Assembly (NCBI GenBank): GCA_006386115.1
Contig: VFIW01000007.1
Coordinates: 406,693-470,692, forward strand
DNA from: Globisporangium splendens
Lineage: Eukaryota; Oomycota; Peronosporomycetes; Pythiales; Pythiaceae
Length of the DNA: 64,000 nt
Reading direction: 5' to 3'
Under the pieces are notes generated by a model. That model saw only the letters and a program-made list of their open reading frames with translations, was not told the origin of the DNA and searched no databases. Position 1 is the first letter of the stretch, and every line of letters begins with the position of its first letter. Positions 31,844 to 42,584 of this stretch are shown in pieces. Position numbers and translations under genes: made by a program.

Positions 31844-32733
31844 TTCCCATCGTTGCGAGGACGCTCATTTCCAGGCGTGGAAATGTACGAGATGTCCATA
31901 GGCTCGGGACCATCATGCGCAACATTTGATTGCCGCATTGGTCTCGACGCGAACCCATGGAATTTCGCTTGCTTGATGCTGAACTCTTCTTGCATCGCGC
32001 GTTCGATAGCTTCGTCCAGCGTCTTGGGGTACTCGCGGAACAATTGGTTCCGAATCGGACCATCGTTCAGACCCGTCATGAACGTCACGACTTGCGTCGG
32101 AACGTCAATCGGCTCGTCAACGATGCTCGATACCAAGTAACGAGCACGTTGTGCATACGAGTGAAGGTCGAAACGGCCTTGACGAAGCTTGAGGAACTCG
32201 GCGCGTGCACGGAACTCACTCTGTGGAGGTTCAAACGCCTTCTTGAGTTCGGTCTTGAAATGGTCGTAGCTGGGGAAGCAGTTTAGATCGGCTAAACGCT
32301 TACCATACGCCCAGCTCTTCGCACGACCCGCAAGGTTGGACATCGCGAACAACACTTGCTGCGAAGGGTCTCGCAGTTGTCTTGCAGTGATGGCTGCATC
32401 CAACTCGACGAACCATCGTGAGAGGGGTTCGTTCTCTCCGCCGCGATACGGAGAGACGTCAAGCTTCAGCGGCACCGTCCTGATTGAGGAAACAGGGGTT
32501 GCGACCTGCTTCCGGGAGGACATGATCTCGTGGTGCATGAAGCTGACCACCGCACTCTTCTGGTCCTCCGGAGACGCCGATCGAAGCAGACTGACCACAG
32601 CAGCCTCTCCGATGACATCTCGCATGCGCTCAAGCGCCATCCACTCATGAGAAGACAGATGAGGGAAACCCTCAATAGTCAACTCGACAGTTTCCGGTAC
32701 TGCTGGACCGAGTGGGGTTCCTGTAGCATCCAT
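31684..32733 (-). CDS. gag: Element B Gag (349 aa)
   Basis: Capsid-nucleocapsid precursor. The central region is typical of Ty3/gypsy capsid (LSRWFVELDAAI, MSNLAGRAKSWAYG, PPQSEFRARAEFLKLRQG). The C-terminal CCHC zinc knuckle (CFRCGKPGHIARNC) packages RNA. ATG at 32733 begins about 120 bases after the primer-binding site. The frame is unbroken to TAG. Near its end an in-phase A AAA AAC slippery heptamer would let ribosomes move to the pol frame. Confidence 0.92.
   Translation of the reverse strand: MDATGTPLGPAVPETVELTIEGFPHLSSHEWMALERMRDVIGEAAVVSLLRSASPEDQKSAVVSFMHHEIMSSRKQVATPVSSIRTVPLKLDVSPYRGGENEPLSRWFVELDAAITARQLRDPSQQVLFAMSNLAGRAKSWAYGKRLADLNCFPSYDHFKTELKKAFEPPQSEFRARAEFLKLRQGRFDLHSYAQRARYLVSSIVDEPIDVPTQVVTFMTGLNDGPIRNQLFREYPKTLDEAIERAMQEEFSIKQAKFHGFASRPMRQSNVAHDGPEPMDISYISTPGNERPRNDGKCFRCGKPGHIARNCKVSLPSRQTTQGARSNNHDRSYGRRFERSPGPKNGNGQ
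31699..31705 (-). promoter_or_regulatory. -1 frameshift slippery heptamer A AAA AAC (B gag-pol)
   Basis: Minus-strand bases 31705-31699 read A AAA AAC in the gag phase, five codons before the gag stop. Pol is in the -1 frame, exactly what this class of site serves. The downstream stimulatory structure was not tested; GC-rich sequence follows. Confidence 0.6.
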
Positions 32734-32837
32734 GTTCCAAACAAGGATGCTCGCAGGGTCTTAAATAGGAATGCTCGACGTGCTTAAAGCCGCGTCGTCA
32801 AACCTCTTCACTTCACTGGGTCGTTGGAAGGACCGCT

Positions 32838-32850
32838 CGAAGTGCTACCA
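32838..32850 (-). other. Element B primer-binding site
   Basis: Reads TGGTAGCACTTCG two bases inside the 5' LTR on the minus strand. It pairs with a tRNA 3' end ...AGTGCTACCA. The same first ten bases are used by A and C. Confidence 0.7.
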
Positions 32851-32852
32851 GG

Positions 32853-33501
32853 TGTAAGAGGGCGCTGTTCACAACAGTCCCTCAAACACGGCACACACGC
32901 TTGTGCCAGAGGAAGCGATCTCCCGACTTGGAGGGAGGAACGAAGACTTGAGTACTTGGAGGAAAATTTGCAACTGAATTGAAAATGGTTATGGTTCCTG
33001 TCGCTACTTACTAATGAACCCCAAGGGATCCTACAGGTTTTATAACTAAAACCTAAACATACACAATAAAACCTATGAATCTGATATATAAAACCTTGGG
33101 TACACTGAGGTTGAACCTACGGGATCTTCTAGAAGCTTGAACTTCAAGTCTTGTATAAAATCCCTGCAAAGTGATTGGCTCGCGCCACTCACTCCAGGCG
33201 GCAGAGACACGTCGGTCTCGTCGCCAGCCCAGTTTCCCAAGCAGGAACCATCACTCAGTACTTGATTAGTACATGGATGTCATTGCTCAGTACTGATTAG
33301 TACATGAGAACAACATTCTGCACTGATCAGCACAGAGAACATCGTGACGTCATCGAATGACGTCACACGTGCATGTGGGGACTGTATTACCGTAATCACT
33401 TTGTTATTTGTGTCTCCCAATGCACGCTGAAGGTGGTGTGTGACACACTAGATCTGGGAACAGATCCACCTTCATGTAATGGCTGGTTATGGCCCATTAC
33501 A
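32853..33501 (-). repeat. Element B 5' LTR
   Basis: 649 bp, about 97% identical by eye to 25853-26503. As the 5' copy of a minus-strand element it should carry the promoter for gag-pol. Confidence 0.95.
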
Positions 33502-33506
33502 TTCTG

Positions 33507-33872
33507 TCATCAAGACCCCTCAACACTCCGTATGATGGGTCTTGTATATCATTGGATAATAATACAGAAGTAGGCAGGATTTGGCTCAATCAGGTCTCAG
33601 GAAAACAGTAGGAATTCTCGCAACCAACAATCAGGGTTTTGCATAAGGTTTTAGGTTTACTCGCGGTCTAGCCAAACCGCTCGACATAAGCACACACAAA
33701 AAAAAAAAAACTCTCATTCTTTCCTCACACTAGAACGATCGCTACAGTATTGGGACCAGCTTTCTCTGGTCCTATACTAAGTTCTATACAAACCCAGCTA
33801 TGTATGACACCTAACTGCGCGCTTCCTCACGGACGTACACGTGTACGCCAGCGTAACGGTTGACCCGTTACA
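33507..33872 (+). repeat. Element A 5' LTR, second part
   Basis: Continues the LTR interrupted at 25852 and matches 49595-49960 with a few substitutions and one-base length changes. It ends CCCGTTACA. Confidence 0.93.
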
Positions 33873-33874
33873 CC

Positions 33875-33887
33875 TGGTAGCACTTGC
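33875..33887 (+). other. Element A primer-binding site
   Basis: TGGTAGCACTTGC, two bases after the 5' LTR. Its complement matches a tRNA end GTGCTACCA. It resembles sites complementary to initiator methionine tRNA in other Ty elements; that assignment is inference. Confidence 0.7.
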
Positions 33888-34098
33888 TGGTCCTTCCCAC
33901 GGCCATCCCGTGTCTACTGAAGTAGGCACGCTCCCTCGGTTCTCGACTGAGAGTCCGCCATCGAGCACCATGGAGTTCGATGGTGGTCGCGTAACCAGAG
34001 AAGACTGCCCGCACCTGAGCGCCATCGAATGGGACGCTCTGGGGCGCATGGCAGAGGTTGTCGGCGAGAGTGTCGTAGCGTCCGTGCTGCGCACGCTC

Positions 34099-34632
34099 TG
34101 TAACCGGACACTTCCGAGTTACGCAGCACGGTACGTGTGTGAGGAAGCGTATGCAACGCTTCTCTCAAGGACTCTGTTCCGAGAGCGGTTGCCTGCTTCC
34201 TGCAGTGCAACGATCGGTTACCTATAGATCTCTATCGAGTAACTGTCGATAACCAAAGACTAAGTTAACGGTAAAAATGGAACTGTTTATTTGTCGGATG
34301 TTGCCCTCTGCAGGACAACCTGGATTATCTTTATGTAACTATGAACAATAGCAATCTCAAGTGTAATTACTGCCCATGGGGCAATGAGTGGCTATGAAAG
34401 ACTAACGCTAGTTGTCTTATGTGATTGGATGAAATGCATGTTCAATTATATCCAATCGGAGGCGCCGTCACTCAGACTGGCTGCCGGCTCCACCGTGAAG
34501 GTTCGAGCAAGTACGACGAACCTCATGGTTCGGTCTTAAACTTGTTGCGCGTACTCTACGTACCGCAAGGTTCGGTTTGGTTGTGTGGCACAACACAAGT
34601 GCGTAACCATGTTACAGTGTAACCCCGTTACA
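34099..34632 (-). repeat. Element C 3' LTR
   Basis: 534 bp, paired with 42051-42584. It begins TGTAACCGG and ends GTTACA on the plus strand. Confidence 0.95.
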
Positions 34633-34645
34633 CCACCCCCCACTT
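34633..34645 (-). other. Element C polypurine tract
   Basis: On the minus strand AAGTGGGGGGTGG abuts the 3' LTR, as expected for the plus-strand primer. Confidence 0.7.
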
Positions 34646-34816
34646 AAAGTGCGAAACACTCGAAGGGTCGGTGTGAGAAATGTGTGGATCTCGCGCGTGT
34701 GCGCCGAGAAAGGGGAACATTCGTGTATTCCTCGGGAAAGAGCACAGCGGCGACGCGTGCGTTAATTTCACCGAGTGTTGGCACATATAGTCACTGTGCT
34801 CGCGCACGTGAGTATC

Positions 34817-36361
34817 ATGGCCACCAACAAAGCTGTCCGCGAGAAGCTCGCGCGACAAAAAGGGGAAGGCGTCGGCACTCTCGTCGAGACTCTGCGCAAA
34901 CGCGAGGAAGACAGAGAGGTCGCGTCGAGCGCAAGACGAACGACGGTCACCGCGGATGCGGTCGACGTGCCTGCGGAGAGCGACGGCAGGTCTGCTCTCA
35001 CATCTGATAGCGCTCCTGCTATAAGCAGTGAGTTGCGATTCGGAGACCTCCCTTCCGTGAAGCCGTTGTTCGCGCGTGCTTTGGAAGAGGAGGAAGTGAC
35101 TGAGGAATTCCTCGTCGTTGACAATGACGGGAGCTCGCTTGAAGACGAGGGAGCGCTCACCGTGAAGCTCGGCTCCATCGACGAGTGGGTCGAGTACGAG
35201 GAGTTGCAAAGCGAGCGACACGCCGCTTATCTCCACGAGCTCGAGCGAGATCCATCCGCTGACGTCTCGATGTATCGGACGAAGGAGGAAAATGACGCCG
35301 TTGAGGCTGTCAACAATCGTAAGAGGAAGCACGAAGTCCTCATTACAAACGAAGAGGCAGGAGTGCGAGCCATCGTTCACGATGAGCTCAAGTACTCACT
35401 GCCCGAAATGCCGCCGCCAGAACTATGGCCGGCTGGCAAGACCGCATCGAATCTGCTCGCGAGAGCCAGACTTTGTGCGAGGGACTATGACGCTCAATTT
35501 AAAAATTGGCGTGAAAAGCGATTGCGGGATGAAAATGGGGAATTGCGTATTCACCCGATCCCAGTCGTCCTCTTTGTTGGAGAGACGGAAGAAGAGTACG
35601 ATGCCGACTTCATGTCGTGCATCAATAAAATTAAGGGAGGTAGCACTCGCACAGTGTCTACCGATCCGACAGCGCAACGCAGTCAACGCATGCAATTTGC
35701 AGTTGACCGTGTTCGTCTGTTTCGCTCCAAGCAGGGCGGTGGCACGCCTCTGCGAGCGGGTGGTCGCGCTGGTAACAGGCGACAAATTACTCGCGCGAAT
35801 GACAGTCCCTCAGTTGCGCCTCAAAGGCGTCAACAAGATCCGGGACGTCTTCGCGAAGACGCTCAGCAGGCTCCCACGAGCTCTGCGACACATCGTACCC
35901 ACGCCACTTCACAAGGTAGTGGGTGTTCCCCTTACGCCGCTGCACACGCAGCAGGCGCTCAACATGGTAGTGGCGCTGTCCCTGCTTGTCAATCAGCGGG
36001 ACAGGTGGCGCCCTACTTCGCTTCAGCATCGGTGGTTGCACCAGATGCGATGGTTCAGATGGTTCACGCGAACGCATCGTCTTTGGGGGCGCTACAGCAA
36101 GCCGTCAGTACCCTTCGCCAGCAATATCTGGACGAAACCTCGCTGTTGAAGCAGAGGGTGACAGCGCTTGAGACGGAGCTGAAGGAAGCTCGTCAGATGC
36201 TGGAGGAGTACCATGTCCGCGGGAAGCACTTCCACGCGAGGTACGCTCCGCGAGTGAAGACGCTTTGGGAGAGGCACAACGCGCTCGTGTCTCGATGGGC
36301 GGCGTCTGAGCCCCCTGATGAGACCGACGTTCTCCCGGACTGGGATAAGAATCCACAGTAG
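34817..36361 (+). CDS. Antisense coiled-coil ORF of element C (514 aa)
   Basis: This intact frame opposes gag-pol. It starts at ATG 34817, about 185 bases inside the 3' LTR. The first 970 bases face no sense ORF; the rest overlaps the chromodomain and the end of pol in the same antisense phase as in B. The N-terminus is basic/charged (MATNKAVREKLARQKGEG). An acidic middle follows, then a segment with FKNWREKRLRDENGELRIHP and PVVLFVGETEEEYDADFM, an Ala/Gln-rich linker, and a coiled coil (LLKQRVTALETELKEARQML) before an acidic end. I do not recognise a family. The longer frame has an upstream TTG but no better ATG. A sense-strand TGA in pol lies opposite this ORF without breaking it. Confidence 0.6.
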   Translation: MATNKAVREKLARQKGEGVGTLVETLRKREEDREVASSARRTTVTADAVDVPAESDGRSALTSDSAPAISSELRFGDLPSVKPLFARALEEEEVTEEFLVVDNDGSSLEDEGALTVKLGSIDEWVEYEELQSERHAAYLHELERDPSADVSMYRTKEENDAVEAVNNRKRKHEVLITNEEAGVRAIVHDELKYSLPEMPPPELWPAGKTASNLLARARLCARDYDAQFKNWREKRLRDENGELRIHPIPVVLFVGETEEEYDADFMSCINKIKGGSTRTVSTDPTAQRSQRMQFAVDRVRLFRSKQGGGTPLRAGGRAGNRRQITRANDSPSVAPQRRQQDPGRLREDAQQAPTSSATHRTHATSQGSGCSPYAAAHAAGAQHGSGAVPACQSAGQVAPYFASASVVAPDAMVQMVHANASSLGALQQAVSTLRQQYLDETSLLKQRVTALETELKEARQMLEEYHVRGKHFHARYAPRVKTLWERHNALVSRWAASEPPDETDVLPDWDKNPQ

Positions 36362-39300
36362 CGTCATGGTAGCGCTTAAGCAAACCCACGTAGAACACGG
36401 AGTGCGTTGCCATTCTCGTTGGGAGATCGAGCTTGTAATTCAAGTCTCCAATCTTCTCCACAACAGTGTATGGCCCGATGAATCGTGGCAACAACTTACT
36501 CCCGCTGGGGAGCGTTGTGACTGCATCGTTTGGTAGGTTTTTAATGCTTAAAAGCACTTTATCACTCACACAAAACGTTTGTTTGTTCTTTCGACCCGAT
36601 TTATCGGCGTAGAGCTTTTGCTTGTCTTGCGCAGCAGCTAATTGGTCGCGTACGCGACGCAACAATGCTGCGCGCTCATCGACAAATTGGCGCGCTGCCG
36701 CGACGGCTTTGTCTTGCTTTTTCGTTGCTCTCGCAGCGCGTGCTGCAGAGAGATCTATTTCTGCGCCGGTGTGTGACACCGCGCGTCCTTCCTTTCGTGG
36801 CTGACGCTCGCACGAGCAGTCGCCTGATTCCGTCTGAGACTGGCTATTTTTAGCACGAGTACCGTAACTCAGTACCGTGGAAGATCCATCTTTAGGGACA
36901 CGAGTACCGTAACTCAGTACCGTTCCCGACATGTCAATACTCTGCGTGCTGTCCGGTAAGACCGTGACAGATTCGGAACGCGATCGCACAGGCGGCGCAT
37001 CGCGTGCGTCCACATGGGCGGCTAACGCTACGTCTGGTGACGGAGGTCGCGCACTCGCATCGAGTGCAGCGAGTTGCCCTCCCACCGCAGAACGTTCGAC
37101 GCCCTCAAATAGAGTGGCAGGTACGCGCGGGTGCCGCAGCGAGTTAAAATAGAACGGAGTCACGGCCGTAGAGGCGTGCTCGCTGCTATTTATAGCAAAC
37201 TCGGCGTACGGCAGCCAGCGGCTCCAGTCGCGGGGATGATCGACAGCGATGCTGCGAAGAATATCCTCGACGACACGGTTCACGCGCTCGGTTTGCCCGT
37301 CTGTCTCGGGGTGATCGGCAGTGGACATCGCCAGATCTGTGCCGAGCAGGCGAAAGAGTTCGCGCCAAAAGGCAGCGGTAAAACGCGGGTCCCGGTCTGA
37401 TACAATAGACTCGGGCAAGCCGTGATAGCGGAACACGTGCTCTAAAAATAGGCACGCCGTCTCTTGCGCAGTGACATGCTTGCGCACAGGTGCAACGTGC
37501 ACCATTTTGCTCAGTCGGTCGACGAACACGACGACGCCTGTGTTGCGCGTCTTGTCTTCCGGGAAACCGAAGACGAAATCCATGCTGACCGACTTCCAGC
37601 AGTCTTGCGGAATCGGCAGCGGATGCAGCGGCGCTTTGTTCTTGCCCGCAGGCTTCACGCGCTGGCACTGCTCGCATGAGCGTACATAATTGGCCACCCA
37701 TTTGTATTGGTGTGGCCACCAAAACACATTAGACACTTGCAAGAAGGTCTTTTCACGTCCGAGATGCCCACTCGCTGGTGCATCGTGAAACTCATGCAGG
37801 ATCGAAAGTTTCAGATCCTGGTCATGCGGTACATACACACGCGGGTAATCAAAGTTGGACAGTCGATGCCACAACAACCCGTCGTGATAACTAAACCGAG
37901 CAAGCTTTGACTCGAGTTTGGCAGGCAATGACTCTTTGGACGAGCCGTCAAAGTGAGCAAGCAACAAGCGACATTCATCGTCCTTTGGATAAAGCGACTG
38001 AATATTGTCCTTGAGCTTTGCTTGCACTCGACTGATGCTCAGATGCATGAGATCAGGAGTGCGCTCCAAACACAGGGCGTCAGAGCTGTCGTCAACGCTC
38101 GACTCGTAATCTGGACGGCGCGAGAGCGCGTCCGCCAGAACATTTTCCTTTCCCGGCTTGTATTCGACCCGAAAGTTGAACTCGGAGAAGAATGCAAGCC
38201 ATCGCGCCATTCGCTGCGATAAATGGGGGGAATTAATCGCGGTCCGCAAGGACGCGTGATCCGTGTACACAACGAACGGTGTCGCACCCAAAAGGTGGAC
38301 CCTGAACTTCAAGAGGGCGTACTTGATCGCAAGCAGCTCCTTGTCGTGCACAGGATAATTCTTTTCAGCTGCCTTAAGCAGTCTGCTTTGGTATGACACG
38401 ACGCGCTCATGGCCGTCATCATCCTTCTGCATCAGCGCACAGCCGATTGCAAAATCGCTGGCATCGCACACGACACTGAAGGCTTTCGTGTGGTCCGGCA
38501 ACGCCAGGACAGGAGCGCGAACGAGCGACTCCTTCACGTCAATGAATGCACTCCCACTCGACATCCTTTTTCAAGAGATGCGTGAGCGGACGGACTCTTG
38601 CCGCATAGTTGTGGCTGTACTTGTGCAAGTAATTTGCCAAGCCAAGCCACTTGCGCAAGTCCTTGACGTTCTTTAGGATCGGCCAGTCGGCGATCGCCTT
38701 GATCTTCTCTGGGTCCGCGCGGACGCCAGCTTTGCCAACATAGCAGCCCAGGATCGGTATCTCTGAGGCGCCAAAGATGCATTTCTTCAGGTTGCAATAC
38801 AGACTGTTGTCTCGTAAGCACTGCAACACTGAGCGCAAATGTCTCTTGTGCACGTCAACGACACTGAGACCTCCTTCGGCACGACTGTGCACGAAGATGT
38901 CATCGAAATAGCTCGGTGCATACGCACGATGAGGACGCAGAAGATGCATTACCAGACGATTGAACGTCGCTGGTGCATTCCTCAAACCTTGCGGCATAAC
39001 GAGCCACTCCCACAGCATCCCGCTGGGTGTGCTTACTGCCGTCAAGGGAACGTCACTCTCTCGCATGAGGATCTGATAGAACCCATCCATCAGATCCAGT
39101 GCGGAGAACACTGTTGAGCCGCCCATGGAGTCGATCAAGACATCCTTCCTTGGGATCGGCGTTTGTGCCGGAATGGTGGCGGCGTTCAGCTTGTTGAAAG
39201 CGTGAACAATGCGCCAGCCACCAGTCGCTTTCCGCACACAAAACGTGGGTGAGCTATGTGGAGACTTGCTTTCTCTCACATGACCGGTGAGGGCTCGTTT

Positions 39301-40980
39301 CGCGAAGAACTCGTCGATTGCCTCAACCTGCTCGCGGGGCAGCGGCCATTGTCTGGTCACGCAATATTTGCTCCCGGGCTCGAGGTCGATCTCGTGCCGT
39401 ACGCCACGATCAACGGGCAGGGCACTTGGCACTTTGTCGGGAAACACATCTTTGAACTCCCACAACAAGTCAAAGTATGGACTGCCTTTCACGGCGTCCC
39501 AATCCTGAGCAGCAAACCGTTTCTGTTTGTCTGGCTCCAAAACACTCTCATCCGCAGTGGACGAGGTGCATAGTTCGCTACGCGTGAACGCAGTCGGAAC
39601 GACGATCTCGCGGATCTGATCACGCTCTAGATCCGTAAGAAAGAGCTCATAGCTCATTTCTTCGAGGGATACAATCGCCTCAACGGTACTCGGCAGCTCA
39701 TGGAGCGCCGCAAATTCAGCGAAGAACACTTCGTCTGATGCGTTTGCTTCCGGACTGCGTGTCGCGCGTCTGAGCGCCACGTCAACGTGAGCGCGATCTA
39801 TCGACGGATCCGAGATCCTGTCGAAGGCGCGCAGCGAAGTTGCAGCTGCATTGAGAGATGGGGCAATCATATGCGAGGCGGCCGTTTCCTCAGCAACAGA
39901 TGCCAATGCACTGTCTCTCTCGCGAGCTGACAACTTGCGTCGCCCTCGTCGGTTGATGCGAACGCGCGACCTCGCGGTTCTGAGCTCCAGTACTGCACCG
40001 TCAGGGTGGTACGAGCTGGTTGACGCGTGTACACCTGTACTGTCGCTGTCACTTGCGGGGGCTGGCTCGGGTGCTCTGGAGCCGCACACTTGCGCACCAG
40101 TGTCCACGTCTGGACTTTCTGGCGCTTCCGCACAAACTGGGCTACCTGCCGCAGTTGATCTCTTTGCTGGGCTCCCTGCCTCAGCGCATCTTCTAGCTGG
40201 GCTCCCTGCCACAGCGTGAGTGTTTGAAGCGGGGCTCGCTGCCGCCGCATGTCTTCCTGCTGGGCTCCCTGCCACAGCGTGTTCAAAGCTCGCATCCATT
40301 GCGTGGAAATTTTCCCGCAACCTTCGCTCTTCATCAGAGGAAGGGGTGGAGCTTCCGATTGTGCGTGCTCGCCAATCGATCCAAGGCTGATGTTTCGCCA
40401 GCCAAGGCATCCCTAGGATGAGGTCGTACTTCGACCCCATCGCTAGTACCACGAACGTTTCTTTGCAGACAATGTCGCAAAAACTGAAAGAGAGTTCGAC
40501 TTGAACCCCTTCAGTGTGTACTGTCGACCCATCGGCCAGACGTACGATCATCTTCTCGCGCTTGCCACTGTGGACAAGTCGCTCATACGCTTGCAGACTC
40601 TGTTCCAGAGCTGACTTAGAGACGAAGTTCTGTGACGCACCGCAGTCAACAAGAACCGTCATTTTCTTCTCATAGCCCTTCACATCGGCGCTATATACCA
40701 ACATCTCACTCGGAGCCTTGTTGCCAAGAGCTCCTGGGACTAAGCTTCCCATCTGCACGACTCTAGTAGTCGGCGACGCCGAAGCTATAGAGTCTGTCTC
40801 AGTAGAGCGTCCCGCTTCTACTGAGACATTCCGTTTCCCTTTCTTGCCACAGCGGATCTGCCACCTCGATGAGCGTGGTTGCCGCGCGGCGTTTGGTAGT
40901 CCCTCGCCTGATTTCCAGTGCGAGGAGCAGACTGCCTTGGAGCGGGACACTTCGACTGATAGTGTCCTCGCTTGCCACAA
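35787..40980 (-). pseudogene. Element C pol: protease, RT, RNase H, integrase, chromodomain (frameshift and in-frame TGA)
   Basis: Pol overlaps gag by 163 bases in the -1 frame. Protease has VLVDCGASQNFVS. A long Ala/Ser/Pro-rich linker carries repeated AGSPA-type units. RT has PSYFDDIFVHS and continues to 38539. A small deletion near 38550, between RT and RNase H, shifts the frame. RNase H (VVCDASDFAIG) and integrase (HHCC finger, then MDFVFGFPED, VSDRDPRFT, ETDGQTERVN) follow. TGA at 36105-36107 then interrupts the same frame before the chromodomain (35787-36077), whose core is HYLVKWRGYDVSQSSWEP. Catalytic motifs are otherwise kept, so the damage looks recent. Confidence 0.9.
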
Positions 40981-41978
40981 TTAAAGCAGGTCACTTCGGC
41001 GCTGCTGAGATCCATTGGTGTCGGACCATGGAAGCGCCGCTCATTCGTGACTGCTCGGTGGCTGTGATGCGCACCGTTGTGGCGGCCAGCGTTCCAATCA
41101 GGTCGACTGACTCTGAACGATTGCTGCTCAACGAGCGCAATGCGGATCGCATCTTCCATCGTGGCCGGCAAGCGTCGGTACAACTCCTGACGCGCTGGTC
41201 CACTGTTGAGGCCGTTGAGAAACGCAGGCACTTTCACAGACTCAGGCAAAGGGCTGGTCGTGATCGCCGCGCACAGGCTTCTCATCTCCTGGATGTATCG
41301 TTCCAGTGAGAGCTTCCCTTGTTTCAAGGAGAAGAAACGACCTTGCAACAGCACTTCGTTGTTCGGAGGCTGATACATGGCGGTGATTCTCGCACGGAAA
41401 ATATCCCACGTGTCGAATGCACACTCATCGGCGAGCAACGTCGAGAATGCCCATTCCGACGCTCGACCGCGCAGGTTCGAGATGGCGTAAGACACCATCT
41501 GCTCGTTGCTGTCGATGAGCTGAGCCTTGGCGCAACGCTCCACGGCGAGTAGCCAGTGGATGAGCTTGTCGCCATCCGCACCATCGAATTTCGGAGCGTC
41601 AATCTTGACAGCTCTTGGGCGGGGAGTTTGGGACGCGGGTGTCTGAGGCGCAGAAGCCGCACTCGACAAAGACGTGGCTGCACCAGCAACCACAGATACC
41701 ACTCGCTCGAGCGCTTCGCGCGACTCAGCAGCTGAGCGCAGCATCTCTGCGGTCAAGCTTGCGGTGGCTTGCATTTGTGCTTGCGCACTTCGTTCTCCTT
41801 CGAGGCGCTGAGCGTTCGAGAAGTTCTCGAACTGCTCGAGTCGAAAGATTTGCTGTTCCGGCGACGCCGAGAGCACGTCTAGAGCGACTTGGTCGCCTAG
41901 AGCTTGTGCCATTCGGGTCAGCACACTCCGGTGCTCAGCCGAGAGGTGCGGGAACTGCGCAGGGTCAATTGACGCCAT
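40818..41978 (-). CDS. gag: Element C Gag (386 aa)
   Basis: An unbroken frame from ATG 41978. The N-terminal part is helical and Ala-rich (QAQMQATASLTAEMLRSAAE), unlike the short N-termini of A and B. The capsid-like core contains KIDAPKFDGADGDKLIHWL, a common Ty3/gypsy motif. The CCHC knuckle is CFNCGKRGHYQSKC. The C-terminus is Arg/Gly-rich. The gag stop is preceded by an in-phase G GGA AAC heptamer for shifting into pol. Confidence 0.92.
   Translation of the reverse strand: MASIDPAQFPHLSAEHRSVLTRMAQALGDQVALDVLSASPEQQIFRLEQFENFSNAQRLEGERSAQAQMQATASLTAEMLRSAAESREALERVVSVVAGAATSLSSAASAPQTPASQTPRPRAVKIDAPKFDGADGDKLIHWLLAVERCAKAQLIDSNEQMVSYAISNLRGRASEWAFSTLLADECAFDTWDIFRARITAMYQPPNNEVLLQGRFFSLKQGKLSLERYIQEMRSLCAAITTSPLPESVKVPAFLNGLNSGPARQELYRRLPATMEDAIRIALVEQQSFRVSRPDWNAGRHNGAHHSHRAVTNERRFHGPTPMDLSSAEVTCFNCGKRGHYQSKCPAPRQSAPRTGNQARDYQTPRGNHAHRGGRSAVARKGNGMSQ
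40833..40839 (-). promoter_or_regulatory. -1 frameshift slippery heptamer G GGA AAC (C gag-pol)
   Basis: Minus-strand bases 40839-40833 read G GGA AAC in the gag phase. It lies four codons before the gag stop, where pol is open in the -1 frame. GGGAAAC is an established -1 slippery sequence in retroviruses. Confidence 0.6.
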
Positions 41979-42036
41979 TATGAATCCTTGAGGAAGCGAT
42001 TCAGGCAGTCACCTCTGCCGGGTCGTAGATTGACTA

Positions 42037-42048
42037 CGAGTGCTACCA
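42037..42048 (-). other. Element C primer-binding site
   Basis: Reads TGGTAGCACTCG on the minus strand, two bases from the 5' LTR. It shares TGGTAGCACT with A and B. Confidence 0.7.
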
Positions 42049-42050
42049 GT

Positions 42051-42584
42051 TGTAACCGGACACTTCCGAGTTACGCAGCACGGTACGTGTGTGAGGAAGC
42101 GTATGCAACGCTTCTCTCAAGGACTCTGTTCCGAGAGCTGTTGCCTGCTTCCTGCAGCGCAACGATCGGTTACCTATAGATCTCTATAGAGTAACTGTCG
42201 ATAACCAAAGACTAAGTTAACGGTAAAAATGGAACTGTTTATTTGTTGGAGGTTGCCCTCTGTAGGACAACCTGGATTATCTTTATGTAACTATGAACAA
42301 TAGCAATCTCAAGTGTAATTACTCCCCATGGGGCAATGAGTGGCTATGAAAGACTAACGCTAGTTGTCTTATGTGATTGGATGAAATGCATGTTCAATTA
42401 TATCCAATCGGAGGCGCCGTCACTCAGACTGGCTGCCGGCTCCACCGTGAAGGTTCGAGCAAGTACGACGAACCTCATGGTTCGGTCTTAAACTTGTTGC
42501 GCGTACTCTACGTACCGCAAGGTTCGGTTTGGTTGTGTGGCACAACACAAGTGCGTAACCATGTTATAGTGTAACCCCGTTACA
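42051..42584 (-). repeat. Element C 5' LTR
   Basis: 534 bp, nearly identical to 34099-34632. It should hold the gag-pol promoter on the minus strand. Confidence 0.95.

Larger units (their letters stand above)
25853..33501 (-). mobile_element. Element B: Ty3/gypsy chromodomain LTR retrotransposon inserted in element A's 5' LTR
   Basis: 7649 bp on the minus strand. Ends are TGTAA...TTACA with target duplication TTCTG (25848-25852 and 33502-33506). LTRs are 649-651 bp and differ at about 17 positions by eye (roughly 2.6%). Gag is intact. Pol has one frameshift and a changed RNase H active-site residue. It carries an intact antisense ORF at 26580-27647. Confidence 0.95.
34099..42584 (-). mobile_element. 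Element C: Ty3/gypsy chromodomain LTR retrotransposon inserted in element A's gag
   Basis: 8486 bp on the minus strand. Ends are TGTAAC...GTTACA with target duplication CGCTC (34094-34098 and 42585-42589). Both LTRs are 534 bp and differ at about eight positions by eye (about 1.5%). Gag is intact, pol is broken twice, and a 514-aa antisense ORF is intact. Its Gag differs clearly from those of A and B, so it is a separate lineage. Confidence 0.95.
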
